Of a stretch of 64,000 nt of DNA, positions 15,336-24,280 are shown one piece after another. The DNA comes from Brevundimonas sp. M20. GTDB taxonomy: Bacteria > Pseudomonadota > Alphaproteobacteria > Caulobacterales > Caulobacteraceae. The notes beneath the pieces are model-generated. The model was not told where the DNA came from, ran no database searches, and saw only the letters and a list, made by a program, of their open reading frames with translations. The stretch spans positions 1,751,001 through 1,815,000 of the forward strand of contig NZ_CP041243.1 of NCBI RefSeq assembly GCF_006547065.1, given 5' to 3'. Numbering within the stretch: the first letter of the stretch is position 1; every line of letters begins with the position of its first letter. The position numbers and the translations under genes were made by a program.

Positions 15336-17615
15336 ATGCATCAACTGCGCAGCTCAGCCCCTTCCCGTAGAAGACTTCTCGCAGGAGGCGCCATGATGGC
15401 CGGAATGATGATGGCTCCCCGTATCGCCGCCGCGAAGGCGCAGGAAAACCTGTCCCGCGTCGACGCCCTGATCGCCCGCATGACGATCGAGGAGAAGGCG
15501 GGCCAGCTGAATCTGATGAACGACCCGTTCCGCTGGCGTCCCGAGGGAATCAATCCCGGCGACACCTTCGATTCGGATCAGGCCCAGACCGCCGCCGACA
15601 TTCGCGCGGGCCGGATCGGCGCCCTGTTCAACGGCGTCGGCGCCGCCTCGACTCGCTATGTCCAGGACATGGCGGTCAAGGAAAGCCGTCTCGGCATTCC
15701 CCTGCTGTTCGCGGCCGACATCGTCCACGGCCTGAAGACCACCTTCCCTGTCCCGCTCGGCGAGGCCGCAAGCTGGGATCTGGATCTGGCCGAGCGCACC
15801 GCGCGCGCGGCCGCCGTCGAGGGCGGCGCCGCGGGCGTGCACCAGACCTACGCCCCCATGGTCGACGTGGCCCGTGACCAGCGCTGGGGCCGCGTGGTCG
15901 AGGGCGCCGGCGAGGACGTCCTGCTGAACAACCTGTTCGCCATCGCCCGCACCAGGGGCTTCCAGGGCGATGACCTGACCCATTGGTCGTCGCTGGTCGC
16001 AACGCCGAAGCATTTCGCCGCCTACGGCGCCGCCGAAGCCGGCCTGGACTACAACTCGACCGACATGAGCGAGCAGATGCTGCGCTCGGTCTATCTGCCG
16101 CCGTTCAAGGCCGCCTTCGACGCGGGCGCCCTGTCGGTGATGAGCGCCTTCAACGACCTGAACGGCGTGCCGACCAGTGGCAACAAATGGCTGCTGACCG
16201 ACGTGCTGCACGGCGAGTGGGGCTTCGCCGGCTTCGTGGTCTCCGACTACACCTCCGAGCAGGAACTGATCGCCCACGGCTACGCCGCCGACGGCCGTGA
16301 CGCCGCGCGTCTGGCCCTGATGGCCGGCGTCGACATGTCGATGAAGAGCGGCCTGTACATCAAGCACATTCCCGAACTGGTCCAGTCGGGCGACGTGCCG
16401 GTCGAGCGTGTCGATCAGGCCGTCCGCCGGGTGCTGATGACCAAGGCCGCGCTGGGCCTGTTCGACGATCCCTACCGGGGCTCGGACGTGCGCACCGAGC
16501 GCCGCGTCACCGGCAGCCGCGAGCATCTGGACCTCGCCCGCGAGGCCGGCCGCAAGTCCATCGTGATGCTCAAGAACGAAGGCGACCTGCTGCCCCTGCC
16601 CAGGACCGGCAAGCGCATCGCCCTGATCGGCCCGTTCGGCGCCGACAAGACCGATGTGTTCGGGCCGTGGTCCGTGTTCAAGGACATGGCGCTGGCGGTG
16701 TCGCTGGAAGAGGGCGTGCGCGCCGCGCTCGGCGACGACGCTCACCTGACCGTCGTGAAGGGCTCGGACGTCGAGGCCCCGCTGGCGGGCGGCATCGAGG
16801 CCGCCGTCCTGGCCGCCGGGGACGCCGACGTGGTCCTGCTGGCCATCGGCGAATCCAGCGAGATGTCGGCGGAATCCAAGTCCCGCACCGAAATCACCAT
16901 CCCCGACGCGCAACTGGCGCTGGCCGAGGCGGTCGCCGCCACCGGCAAGCCGGTCGTGGTCCTGCTGCGCAACGGTCGCGGCATGGAGCTGTCGGGCGCG
17001 GTCAACGGCGCCGCCGCCATTCTGGTGACGTGGTTCCTGGGCTCCCAGAGCGGCAACGCCATCGCCGACGTCCTGTTCGGCGACCACGCCCCCACCGGCC
17101 GCCTGCCGGTCAGCTTCCCCTACAAGTCGGGACAGTCGCCGTTCTATTACGCGCACAAGTCGACCGGCCGCCCCTCGCGCCCGACCGACCGGGAGTTCAC
17201 CACCAAATTCCGCGGCGTGCCGAACGAGGCCCTCTATCCGTTCGGACACGGCCTGACCTATGCGCCGATCCGCTATTCGGCGGTCACCGTCTCGTCGCCG
17301 ACGATGACGCGTGACGACGAACTGACGGTCTCGGTCACCCTGACCAACGGCGGCGAGCGCGACGCCTCGGAGGTGGTCCAGCTCTACATCCGCGACCGCG
17401 CCGCCTCGATCACCCAGCCGGTGCGCCTGCTCAAGGCGTTCAAGCGCGTGACTGTCCCGGCGGGCGCCAGCGTCGAAACCTCCATGACGCTGAAGTTCGC
17501 GGACCTGCTCTTCCTCGGCGGTGACCTGACCCCGACGGTCGAGCCGGGCCTGTTCGACGTCTGGCTGGCGCCCAGCGCCCAGTCGGGCGAACCGGCCCAG
17601 TTCACCCTGGTCTGA
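15336..17615 (+). CDS. bglX: Glycoside hydrolase family 3 beta-glucosidase (BglX-like)
   Basis: This 759-residue periplasmic enzyme of the BglX type removes terminal beta-glucosyl units from oligosaccharides. A twin-arginine signal (SRRRLLAGGAMMAGMMM) is followed by the GH3 N-terminal barrel with KHFAAYG and the nucleophile Asp304 in VVSDYTSE. The C-terminal alpha/beta domain carries the acid/base region ESKSRTEITIP, and a fibronectin III-like domain with EVVQLYIRD ends the protein. The ATG at 15336 gives the full signal peptide. The flanking AACCGGTT sites suggest sugar-responsive repression. Confidence 0.93.
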   Translation: MHQLRSSAPSRRRLLAGGAMMAGMMMAPRIAAAKAQENLSRVDALIARMTIEEKAGQLNLMNDPFRWRPEGINPGDTFDSDQAQTAADIRAGRIGALFNGVGAASTRYVQDMAVKESRLGIPLLFAADIVHGLKTTFPVPLGEAASWDLDLAERTARAAAVEGGAAGVHQTYAPMVDVARDQRWGRVVEGAGEDVLLNNLFAIARTRGFQGDDLTHWSSLVATPKHFAAYGAAEAGLDYNSTDMSEQMLRSVYLPPFKAAFDAGALSVMSAFNDLNGVPTSGNKWLLTDVLHGEWGFAGFVVSDYTSEQELIAHGYAADGRDAARLALMAGVDMSMKSGLYIKHIPELVQSGDVPVERVDQAVRRVLMTKAALGLFDDPYRGSDVRTERRVTGSREHLDLAREAGRKSIVMLKNEGDLLPLPRTGKRIALIGPFGADKTDVFGPWSVFKDMALAVSLEEGVRAALGDDAHLTVVKGSDVEAPLAGGIEAAVLAAGDADVVLLAIGESSEMSAESKSRTEITIPDAQLALAEAVAATGKPVVVLLRNGRGMELSGAVNGAAAILVTWFLGSQSGNAIADVLFGDHAPTGRLPVSFPYKSGQSPFYYAHKSTGRPSRPTDREFTTKFRGVPNEALYPFGHGLTYAPIRYSAVTVSSPTMTRDDELTVSVTLTNGGERDASEVVQLYIRDRAASITQPVRLLKAFKRVTVPAGASVETSMTLKFADLLFLGGDLTPTVEPGLFDVWLAPSAQSGEPAQFTLV

Positions 17616-17620
17616 AGCGA

Positions 17621-17669
17621 AGCGAAATCGGTCGGGTTGGACAGCGTCCAGCCCGGCTCAGATTTCGCT
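17621..17669. terminator. Bidirectional hairpin between convergent genes
   Basis: The outer arms AGCGAAATC and GATTTCGCT and the inner arms GGGTTGGAC and GTCCAGCCC (loop AGC) form a two-part hairpin. It lies between the ends of the GH3 gene and the ArsC-like gene. There is no long T-tract, so efficiency as an intrinsic terminator is uncertain. Confidence 0.5.
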
Positions 17670-17683
17670 CCTGAAAACTCCCC

Positions 17684-18031
17684 TCAGCCGAACACGGCCG
17701 CATAGATCTCGGGTTTGAAGCCCACGGTCGTGCGGCCGTCGACGTCCAGCACCGGACGTTTGATCATCGACGGATTGGCCAGCATCAGGCCGATGGCCTT
17801 CTCCGCCGTCAGGTCCGCCTTGTCCTCGGGCGGCAAGGCCTTGAACGTCGTCCCCGCGCGGTTCAGCACGATCTCCCATCCGTGCGTCGCCACCCAGCCC
17901 GCCAGCGTCTCCCGATCAATCCCGGCCTTCTTGTAGTCGTGGAAGGCGAACGCCTGACCGTTCTGCTCGAGCCAGACGCGCGCCTTCTTGACCGTGTCGC
18001 AGTTGGGAATGCCGTAGAGGGTGATGGTCAT
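17684..18031 (-). CDS. ArsC/YffB family thioredoxin-fold protein
   Basis: This 115-residue protein begins MTITLYGIPNCDTVKKARVW. It has a thioredoxin-like fold with a single cysteine in the active loop (NCDTVKK) and the helical insert of ArsC-like proteins. IKRPVLDVDGRTTVGFKPE closes the domain. The YffB subgroup is named for similarity to glutaredoxin-coupled arsenate reductase, but arsenate reduction is unproven for it. No arsenic-resistance genes are nearby, so a general redox role is as likely. Confidence 0.85.
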   Translation of the reverse strand: MTITLYGIPNCDTVKKARVWLEQNGQAFAFHDYKKAGIDRETLAGWVATHGWEIVLNRAGTTFKALPPEDKADLTAEKAIGLMLANPSMIKRPVLDVDGRTTVGFKPEIYAAVFG

Positions 18032-18093
18032 GGTCGGAGCCTCGCTGTGTCAGGCCCCGCGTCTCCCACAATTCGCGGGCGGCGTCATGCCGC

Positions 18094-18672
18094 CTAACCC
18101 AGCGGCCAGCGCCCCAGCGTGTGATAGACCGAACGCCCCACCTCGCTGTGGATCAGCTCCACCTCCGTCGCGCGCCATGAGATCGGCGCCACGGCCCGAT
18201 CCGGCAGGCGGGCATCGCCGTACATCAGGGTGACGTGCGGATTGAACTGCGGATTCGACAGCGTCTTCTTCAGGCGACGGTGGATCGCCTCCCACAGGCT
18301 CAAGCGGAACGCCTTCAGCGCCTCCACGCCTGCCTCGCCCAGCAGGACGTGCGGATGCTTGCCCGGCGCGCCGCCGAAGCTGCCGACCCGGTCGAACGAG
18401 ACCACGAAAGAGGGCCGCTCCATTTCGGCGATCACCGCCGACACATCGGCCGCGACATCGGCGCGGATGCTGCCCGCATAGTCGCCGACGTGGATCAGGG
18501 TCACATGCAGCCGATCCGACCGGATCTCGCCGCCGCCCAGCCCGTACAGTTCGCGTGATCGGCGACGCACCTCCGCGGCCTGCTCGGCCTGCGCGGCGGG
18601 CAGCATCAGGCCGACGAACAGCCTCTCAATGCTCTGCGCGGTTCCGAAGTCAAAGCCGCCCTGCGCCGTCAT
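18094..18672 (-). CDS. thpR: RNA 2',3'-cyclic phosphodiesterase (2'-5' RNA ligase family)
   Basis: This 192-residue 2H phosphoesterase has both HxTx motifs, HVTLIHVG near residue 68 and HVTL in FNPHVTLMYG near 151. ThpR opens 2',3'-cyclic phosphates on RNA; a natural role is not settled. Three consecutive ATG codons at 18678, 18675 and 18672 follow a GAAGGG site. The last has the best spacing and is used here. The open frame runs further upstream but only through a repetitive Ser/Glu/Gly segment. Confidence 0.85.
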   Translation of the reverse strand: MTAQGGFDFGTAQSIERLFVGLMLPAAQAEQAAEVRRRSRELYGLGGGEIRSDRLHVTLIHVGDYAGSIRADVAADVSAVIAEMERPSFVVSFDRVGSFGGAPGKHPHVLLGEAGVEALKAFRLSLWEAIHRRLKKTLSNPQFNPHVTLMYGDARLPDRAVAPISWRATEVELIHSEVGRSVYHTLGRWPLG

Positions 18673-18766
18673 CATCATCCCTTCAGATCGGCCTTCAGAT
18701 CGACCGTCAGCCCGAAGCCGCTTCAAAGCAGGCGTCGCCCGCACCGGTCAAAGGAAAGTCGCGTTC

Positions 18767-18803
18767 AAAAGAAAAGGGCGCTCCGGTTTCCCGAAGCGCC
18801 CCT
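18767..18803 (-). terminator. Rho-independent terminator after rpsI
   Basis: On the minus strand the stem GGGGCGCTTCGG pairs with CCGGAGCGCCC and is followed by TTTTCTTTT. It lies 23 bp past the S9 stop codon, so it terminates the rplM-rpsI transcript before the thpR gene. Confidence 0.88.
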
Positions 18804-18825
18804 TTTCCAGATTGCGGAAACGCGA

Positions 18826-19311
18826 TTAGCGCTTCGAGAACTGGAACGAACGGCGGGCCTTGGCGCGGCCGTACTTCTTACGCTCGACGACGCGGCTGTC
18901 GCGGGTCAGGAAGCCGTGCGGCTTCAGAACCTTGCGCAGTTCCGGCTCGTAGTGGGTCAGGGCGTGCGACAGGCCGTGGCGGATCGCGCCGGCCTGGCCC
19001 GACAGGCCCGAACCTTCGACGGTGCAGATCACGTCGAACTGGGTTTCACGCTCGGTGACGACCAGCGGCTGGGCGATCATCATGCGCAGAACCGGACGAG
19101 CGAAATACTGCTCCTGGTCCTTGCCGTTGATGGTGAACTTGCCGGTGCCCGGCTTCACCCACACGCGGGCGATCGCGTTCTTGCGCTTGCCGGTCGAGTA
19201 GGCGCGGCCTTGCGCGTCCAGCTTCTGGACGGCGGGGGCGGCGTCTTCAGCGGCGCTCGACAGGCCCTTCAGGGCGTCGAAGCCGGTGTTTTCGGTGGTG
19301 ACGTCGGTCAT
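18826..19311 (-). CDS. rpsI: 30S ribosomal protein S9
   Basis: S9 lies in the head of the small subunit, and its basic tail reaches the P-site tRNA. The 161-residue product has an alphaproteobacterial acidic N-terminal extension of about 35 residues. The S9 core follows with [18 protein letters not shown]-like [12 protein letters not shown], and the conserved end [14 protein letters not shown]. The ATG at 19311 is 2 bp after the rplM stop codon, so the pair is an operon; larger open frames upstream are just rplM in another frame. Confidence 0.98.
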   Translation of the reverse strand: MTDVTTENTGFDALKGLSSAAEDAAPAVQKLDAQGRAYSTGKRKNAIARVWVKPGTGKFTINGKDQEQYFARPVLRMMIAQPLVVTERETQFDVICTVEGSGLSGQAGAIRHGLSHALTHYEPELRKVLKPHGFLTRDSRVVERKKYGRAKARRSFQFSKR

Positions 19312-19313
19312 GC

Positions 19314-19790
19314 TCAGACGCTCCGGGTGTTCTTGGCCGACTTCGAGGCGAAGTCGATGGTTTCGGGCGACTGGGCGGCGTGGCTGTGCTCGGCGCCGGC
19401 GAACAGACGCAGGTGCGTCATCTGCTTGCGGGCCAGCGGGCTTTCCTTCGGCAGCATGCGCTCGACAGCCTTCTCCAGGACGCGTTCCGGGAAACGACCG
19501 CCCAGCACCTTGGCCGGGGTGGTTTCCTTGACGCCGCCCGGGTGGCCGGTGTGACGGTAGTACACCTTGTCGGTGTTCTTCTTGCCGGTGAAGACGACCT
19601 TGTCGACGTTGGTCACGATGACATAGTCGCCGCAATCGACGTGCGGGGTGTAGTCGCCGCGGTGCTTGCCGCGCAGACGGTTGGCGATGAAGGTCGCGAG
19701 ACGGCCCACCACGACGCCTTCGGCGTCGATGTGGATCCACTTCTTCTCGACCTCGGCCGGCTTCAGCGAAGCCGTGGTGCTCTTCAGCAT
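19314..19790 (-). CDS. rplM: 50S ribosomal protein L13
   Basis: This 158-residue L13 begins with a lysine-rich lead ([18 protein letters not shown]) typical of alphaproteobacteria. It contains [33 protein letters not shown] and the [12 protein letters not shown] signature. L13 binds 23S rRNA early in assembly, and in Escherichia coli L13 and S9 are co-transcribed. The gene is the first of the operon, with a candidate promoter at 19916-19945. Confidence 0.98.
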   Translation of the reverse strand: MLKSTTASLKPAEVEKKWIHIDAEGVVVGRLATFIANRLRGKHRGDYTPHVDCGDYVIVTNVDKVVFTGKKNTDKVYYRHTGHPGGVKETTPAKVLGGRFPERVLEKAVERMLPKESPLARKQMTHLRLFAGAEHSHAAQSPETIDFASKSAKNTRSV

Positions 19791-20158
19791 AACGAGGAGT
19801 CCTTGGGAGACGGGCGAAACGGTGTGCTCTTCCGGCGGACCGGAGGAACGGAAGGCGCGCTGATAGAGGAAGGCGGATCATCGGTCAACGCCGATCTGCG
19901 CGCCGGCCTCGCAATATATACCTGTAAAATAACGGAAAAGTCGAAACGGTATTAAAATACCACATCTTTTCGGCGCCCCGTGGGGTGTCGGATGTGGGGT
20001 GTGGGGTGTCCCGCGCACTCTCCTGACCCGCCGTCACCTGCACCTCACCCTCCGACACGACACCCGACACCCCACGCCCCACGCCCCACGCCCCACTCCC
20101 CCTACGTCCAAAAATGACGTACCGGCGTTCTATCCTGCCTCCATCCCCGGAGGCTCCC
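19791..20158. other. Intergenic region: rplM promoter and G-rich repeats
   Basis: No gene was found here. On the minus strand, TTCGAC (19945-19940) and GTATAT (19921-19916) with an 18-bp spacer form a plausible rplM promoter in a local AT-rich patch. A small palindrome GGTATT-AA-AATACC is at 19948-19961. From 19981 to 20011 the plus strand repeats GTGGGGTGT, and from 20060 to 20097 CCCCACG recurs at a 7-bp period. The two blocks are roughly inverted copies of each other. Confidence 0.6.
20070..20097 (+). repeat. CCCCACG tandem repeat, 7-bp period
   Basis: Four units of CCCCACG (the last ends CCCCACT) lie in tandem. Related GTGGGGTGTCGG cores occur at 19980-20011 on the plus strand and at 21062-21095 on the minus strand, on either side of the gene at 20159. 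The opposite strand is G-rich, with runs of four G. Confidence 0.75.
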
Positions 20159-20818
20159 ATGACCGACGCAGCTCCCCGTCCCGCCCCGACCGACCCCGCC
20201 GACGCCGGACAGGCCGTCCTTCCCGACGCCGTCTGGGACGAGGTCCGCGCGGACTATCTGGCCGGCTGGTCCGCGCCCGCCTGTTGCCGCCGCTACGGCG
20301 TGGGCTTGAGCACCCTGCGCAAGCGCGCGGCCGAGGAGGGCTGGCGGCGAACCGATCAGCCCTTGACCACGCCCCGGGGGCTGGACCGCGATGACGAGGG
20401 GCTGGCGCTGGAGGAGAGCGTCGACGGCGATCTGGAGCAGATTCCGCTGGGCGAGCTGTCGGTCGTCGCCTTCCAGCGGATGATGCGCGCCGTCCTGCAC
20501 GGCAACGCCATGGAGGCCCTGCGCTGGCGCCGCGTGCACACCGTCATCCAGTCCGAGGCGGCCGAGATCGAGCGGCGTCAGAGGGCCGCGCAGGTCGAGC
20601 GTCTTCAGGCCGCCAGCCGCCGCGACCGCGCCTTCGCCGACCGCGTCCTCCAGGGCGCGCGGGCCGATTACGCGGCCTCCCTGATGGACGATCCGATAGA
20701 CGGCATAGACGACATAGACGGGATAGACGGTGTATTTTCATCGTCTCCGGCGTCTCCCCCGTCCACCGGGGTCCTGCCCGGCCTCCCCGGCGGCGCGCCG
20801 TTCGCGGGACCGCCGTGA
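20159..20818 (+). CDS. Helix-turn-helix protein of unknown function
   Basis: This 219-residue protein starts at an ATG with a strong GGAGG site. Residues about 22-60 (WDEVRADYLAGWSAPACCRR, YGVGLSTLRKRAAEEGWRR) look like a helix-turn-helix, similar in style to small terminase or Trp-repressor-like domains. A helical, charged region with EAAEIERRQRAAQ and RRDRAF follows. Near the C-terminus four 9-bp DNA repeats (20696-20731) encode IDG IDD IDG IDG, then a Pro/Ser-rich end. The family was not recognised with confidence. Confidence 0.65.
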   Translation: MTDAAPRPAPTDPADAGQAVLPDAVWDEVRADYLAGWSAPACCRRYGVGLSTLRKRAAEEGWRRTDQPLTTPRGLDRDDEGLALEESVDGDLEQIPLGELSVVAFQRMMRAVLHGNAMEALRWRRVHTVIQSEAAEIERRQRAAQVERLQAASRRDRAFADRVLQGARADYAASLMDDPIDGIDDIDGIDGVFSSSPASPPSTGVLPGLPGGAPFAGPP

Positions 20819-21180
20819 GGGGTGATCTCACGCCCAAACTGCTATCGTCATTCCCGACGAAAGTCGGGACCCCGCGGCGCCGCGACGGCGGCGACCGAAG
20901 GGCGGCGCGAAGCCGCCAAAAACGGCTGCGTGAAGGTTGGCGCACAACCGCTACGGCCTGCGCTCCCGACAGCTTCGCCCTCGCGGGCGCCGCTGGGTCC
21001 CGGATCGCGCGCCCGCTACGCGAGCGCTTGTCCGGGATGACGATAGCGGCAAAGCCCCCCAAACCCCACGCCCCACACCCGACACCCCACACCCTCAGGA
21101 CAATCCGCCGCGCCCACTGTCACAGAACCCTGACCGACGCCCGCCATAAGCGCCGCAGTGTCCTCCCGGAGTGCCCGCCC
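20819..21180. other. Intergenic region with long inverted repeat
   Basis: No convincing gene was found in these 362 bp. GCTATCGTCATTCCCGA at 20841-20857 pairs with TCCGGGATGACGATAGC at 21031-21047, with more pairing inside (GTCGGGACCCC against GCTGGGTCCCGG). Sequences of the type GTCATCCCGGA...GGGACCC are typical dispersed intergenic repeats in alphaproteobacteria. A C-rich CCCCAC repeat follows at 21062-21095, then the leader of the PhoX gene. Confidence 0.6.
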
Positions 21181-22575
21181 ATGCGTCTGAACCGTCGTAA
21201 CCTCATGGGAACGGGCGGCGCCGCCCTCGCCTTCTCGGGTCTGGCCCGCCACGCGGCCGCCCAGACCTCCGCCGTTGAAGAGACCTACCTGAACCAGATC
21301 CACGGCTACGGCCCGCTGAAGGCCGATCCGAACCGCCTGCTCGATCTGCCCGAGGGCTTCACCTATCAGGTCATCGCCCAGAGCGGCGACACCATGGACG
21401 ACGGCCTGTTCGTCCCCGGCCAGCCGGACGGCATGGCCTGCTTCCCGCTGGACGGCGCGCAGGTCGCGCTGGTCATGAACCATGAGCTGAAGGGCTCCAG
21501 CAGCCTGCACCGCAACCTCGGTCCCGGCGGCCTGCATCAGGAGCGGCTGGGTCAACTGGACGCCTCCAAAGCGTTCGACACCTACAAGGACGGCCGTCCC
21601 CTCCCCGGCGGTTGCTCGACCCTGATCTATGACCTCGCCACCCGTCAGGCCGTCAGCCATCGCCTGACCCTCGCCGGCACCTCGACCAACTGCTGCGGCG
21701 GCCCGACGCCCTGGGGCAGCTGGCTCAGCTGCGAGGAGACCATCGAGACCCCCGCAGACGCGGACGTGACCAGGGCCCACGGCTGGGTGTTCGAGGTGCC
21801 CGCCACCGCCACCGGCCCCGTCGATCCCGTGCCGCTGAAGGCCATGGGCCGCTTCGACCATGAGGCCGTCTGCATCGATCCGCGCACCGGCTACGCCTAT
21901 CTGACCGAGGATGTGAACGACAGCCTGCTGTACCGCTTCATCCCGAACGTCCCCGGCAAGCTGGCCGAGGGCGGCAAGCTGCAGGCCCTCGCCTGGAAGG
22001 GCGCCCCGTCCGCCGACACCCGCAATCAGGACGGTCAGCGCAGCTGGGCCGTCGGCGACTGGCGCGAGATCGAGTGGATCGACCTTCACGACGTGGAAGA
22101 CCCCGCCGGCGACCTGCGCCGGCGCGGCCACCGCGACGGCGCAGCCCTGATCGCCCGTGGCGAAGGCATCTGGTGGGGCGACGACGAGATGTACTTCACC
22201 GCCACCTCGGGCGGTCCGATCCGCGCCGGTCAGGTGATGCGTCTGGTCCCCGGCCTGAACGGCGCCGCCGACCGCCTTCAGCTGTTCGTCGAGAGCGCGG
22301 ACAGGAAGGTCGCCAACATGGCCGACAACATCACCATCGCGCCCTGGGGTCACCTGATCCTGTGCGAGGACAACTACTCCGACGAGGTCCGCAACCACCT
22401 GAAGGGCGTCACGCCCGAGGGCCAGATCTATGTGATCGCCCGCAACGTCTTCCGGGGGAACTCGGAGTTCGCCGGCGCCTGCTTCTCGCCCGACGGCGAG
22501 GTGCTGTTCGTCAACATCATGTACCCCGGCATGACCCTGGCCATCCGGGGGCCGTGGGAGAGCGTGCGGGCGTAA
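21181..22575 (+). CDS. PhoX/DUF839 family secreted phosphatase-like protein
   Basis: This 464-residue protein carries a twin-arginine signal (MRLNRRNLMGTGGAALAFSG). The PhoX-like beta-propeller follows, with LLDLPEGFTYQVIA, GMACFPLDG, LVMNHEL, GTSTNCCGGPTPWGSWLSCEE, GRFDHEA and LTEDVND. PhoX enzymes are calcium- and iron-dependent alkaline phosphatases exported folded by Tat. The catalytic Cys and acidic ligands of that core appear to be present. It stands alone between repeats and the heme A synthase gene. Phosphate regulation is likely for the family, but only a weak Pho-box-like sequence was seen. Confidence 0.85.
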   Translation: MRLNRRNLMGTGGAALAFSGLARHAAAQTSAVEETYLNQIHGYGPLKADPNRLLDLPEGFTYQVIAQSGDTMDDGLFVPGQPDGMACFPLDGAQVALVMNHELKGSSSLHRNLGPGGLHQERLGQLDASKAFDTYKDGRPLPGGCSTLIYDLATRQAVSHRLTLAGTSTNCCGGPTPWGSWLSCEETIETPADADVTRAHGWVFEVPATATGPVDPVPLKAMGRFDHEAVCIDPRTGYAYLTEDVNDSLLYRFIPNVPGKLAEGGKLQALAWKGAPSADTRNQDGQRSWAVGDWREIEWIDLHDVEDPAGDLRRRGHRDGAALIARGEGIWWGDDEMYFTATSGGPIRAGQVMRLVPGLNGAADRLQLFVESADRKVANMADNITIAPWGHLILCEDNYSDEVRNHLKGVTPEGQIYVIARNVFRGNSEFAGACFSPDGEVLFVNIMYPGMTLAIRGPWESVRA

Positions 22576-22617
22576 CCTCAAGCCCTCCCCTCGATGGGGG
22601 AAGGGAGACGATGCGAT

Positions 22618-23688
22618 CTAGAACAGCCCGCTCACCCGCGGCCCCGACACGAACAACCGGGGCTGCGACCGGCGGACCAGCCACAGGTTCACCGTCGCGG
22701 CCGCCAGCACCAGGGCTGCGCCCGCCTGATGCAGCCCGCCCAGCCACATCGGCACCGCGTGCATCAGGGTGATGACGCCCAGCGCCGCCTGCAGCCACAG
22801 GGCCACGGCCACCACGAAGGCGCTCGCACCCAGACCTTCCGCCAGCCGCCAGCGCCAGGCCTGCACCGCATAGATCGTCCCGCCGATCAGCAGGCCATAG
22901 GCGAAGATGCGGTGGTTGAACTGAACGAGCGCCTGATCGTGCAGGAAGGCCAGCGCGCCCTTGCCCCACTCCACCGGCGGCAGGAGGTCGCCGTTCATCA
23001 GCGGCCAGTCGGTATAGACGAAGCCCGCCTTGGCCCCGGCCACGAGGCCGCCCAGCAGGCACTGGAAGAAGACCGCGCCCAGCAGGATGGCCGCGCCCCG
23101 GCTCCAGCCCTCGGGCGAGCGCGAATGCTCCTCCCCGTTCCAGGCCTCCAGCCCGGTCCAGATCAGGCCCATGAAGATGATGAGCGCCAGCCCCAGATGG
23201 GTCGCCAGCCGCTCGGGAGCCACGTCCACGCGCTCGCTCAGTCCGCTGGTGACCATCCACCAGCCGATCAGCCCTTGCAGGCCGCCAAGGCCCAGCAGGA
23301 CCACGCAGCGCAGGATCAGGCGGCGCGGCAGCTTCCGCATCGCCAGGAAGACGAAGAACGGCAGGGCGAAGACCACCCCGATCAACCGGCCCAGCAGGCG
23401 GTGGAACCACTCCCAGAAGAAGATGCCCTGGAACTCGGCCAGACTCATTCCCGCATTGACCTGCTGGTACTGCGGGATCGCCTTGTACTTCTCGAAGGCG
23501 TCCATCCAGTCGGCGTGGTTCATCGGCGGCAGCGCGCCCATGATCGGCTTCCACTCGGTGATCGACAGGCCTGAGCCGGTCAGGCGCGTCACGCCGCCGA
23601 CCACCACCATGGCGAACACCATGACCGCCACGGTCCACAACCAGATCGCCACCGACCGGCTCTGATCCCTACCGCCAAAACGCTTCAT
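22618..23688 (-). CDS. ctaA: Heme A synthase (COX15 type)
   Basis: CtaA oxidises heme O to heme A for aa3-type cytochrome oxidase. The 356-residue membrane protein has eight hydrophobic helices. The two pseudo-repeats carry heme-ligand histidines, seen in [39 protein letters not shown] and the late [12 protein letters not shown]. Its length and the ITEWKP motif fit the COX15-type subfamily of alphaproteobacteria and mitochondria. It is divergent from a pair of small membrane protein genes. Confidence 0.95.
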   Translation of the reverse strand: MKRFGGRDQSRSVAIWLWTVAVMVFAMVVVGGVTRLTGSGLSITEWKPIMGALPPMNHADWMDAFEKYKAIPQYQQVNAGMSLAEFQGIFFWEWFHRLLGRLIGVVFALPFFVFLAMRKLPRRLILRCVVLLGLGGLQGLIGWWMVTSGLSERVDVAPERLATHLGLALIIFMGLIWTGLEAWNGEEHSRSPEGWSRGAAILLGAVFFQCLLGGLVAGAKAGFVYTDWPLMNGDLLPPVEWGKGALAFLHDQALVQFNHRIFAYGLLIGGTIYAVQAWRWRLAEGLGASAFVVAVALWLQAALGVITLMHAVPMWLGGLHQAGAALVLAAATVNLWLVRRSQPRLFVSGPRVSGLF

Positions 23689-23822
23689 TCGACGCCTGCC
23701 GTTCCGAACGTTACACTGCCGGCCGCGCCACTCGCCGCGCCCGGACCTGTGCGGTATGCCCGTGCATGAGGGCGAGATCGAGTCGCTTTTCGGCGCATCG
23801 TCGCCGCACGTGGAGAGGCCGT

Positions 23823-24074
23823 TTGCAGTACGCCGATATCGTCACCGCCGTCGTGGCCGCCTTCGCCCTCGCCTGGCTGGCCGATCTGCTGACCGGCCGT
23901 CGCGGTCTGTTCGCCACCTCGCTTGTCGCGGCCACGGGCGCCGTCGCCGGCTGGTTCCTCGCCGTGCGGGTGTTCGGGGTCTCCACCATGGACGAATGGG
24001 GCTGGGTCCTGTGGTCGATGATCGGCTCGGCCGTCGCCCTGGTCGCCTTCTTCCTCTTCCGCAGCAAACGCTGA
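23823..24074 (+). CDS. Small three-helix membrane protein, TTG start
   Basis: This 83-residue protein starts at TTG with a GGAGAGG ribosome-binding site 5 nt upstream. The longer ATG frame would add a basic leader that lacks such a site. Three hydrophobic helices are visible ([51 protein letters not shown]), resembling transglycosylase-associated or GlsB-like small membrane proteins. Its stop overlaps the next start codon (TGATG). The function is unknown. Confidence 0.72.
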   Translation: MQYADIVTAVVAAFALAWLADLLTGRRGLFATSLVAATGAVAGWFLAVRVFGVSTMDEWGWVLWSMIGSAVALVAFFLFRSKR

Positions 24075-24274
24075 TGGGCGGCAGCACCCGACGCTTCATC
24101 GCCATGATCGGCGTTCTGGCCTTTCTGGCCCTGTGGATCTGGGGCGTCATCGCCCTGCGCGGCCTGTTCCCGGCCGGCATGCTGCTGGACCTGCTGTTCT
24201 TCGCCGTCGGCGGCGTCGGTTGGGGCGTGCCCCTCTATCCGCTGTTCAAATGGGCCGAGAGCGGCAAGGACTGA
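24074..24274 (+). CDS. DUF2842 membrane protein
   Basis: This 66-residue protein has two transmembrane helices: residues 8-27 (FIAMIGVLAFLALWIWGVIA) and 36-58, ending GVGWGVPLYPLFKWAE. The W..P..P.i.W tail is the DUF2842 signature of alphaproteobacteria. The start ATG shares one base with the stop of the previous gene, so translation is probably coupled. Proximity to the heme A synthase gene fits the known habit of the family, but its role is unknown. Confidence 0.8.
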   Translation: MGGSTRRFIAMIGVLAFLALWIWGVIALRGLFPAGMLLDLLFFAVGGVGWGVPLYPLFKWAESGKD

Positions 24275-24280
24275 GCCGCC

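Noticed and set aside
15354..17249. 631-residue minus-strand open frame opposite the GH3 gene
   Set aside because: It is antisense to a complete enzyme with intact catalytic motifs, and its composition is that of a shadow frame.
19981..20097. Possible CRISPR-like array from the regular CCCCAC and GTGGGG blocks
   Set aside because: Units are only 7 to 9 bp with no spacers and no cas genes, so it is a simple tandem repeat.
21117..21135. Pho-box-like CTGTCAC...CCTGACC before the PhoX gene
   Set aside because: Only the first half matches; the repeat at 11-bp spacing has four of seven positions, too weak to call.
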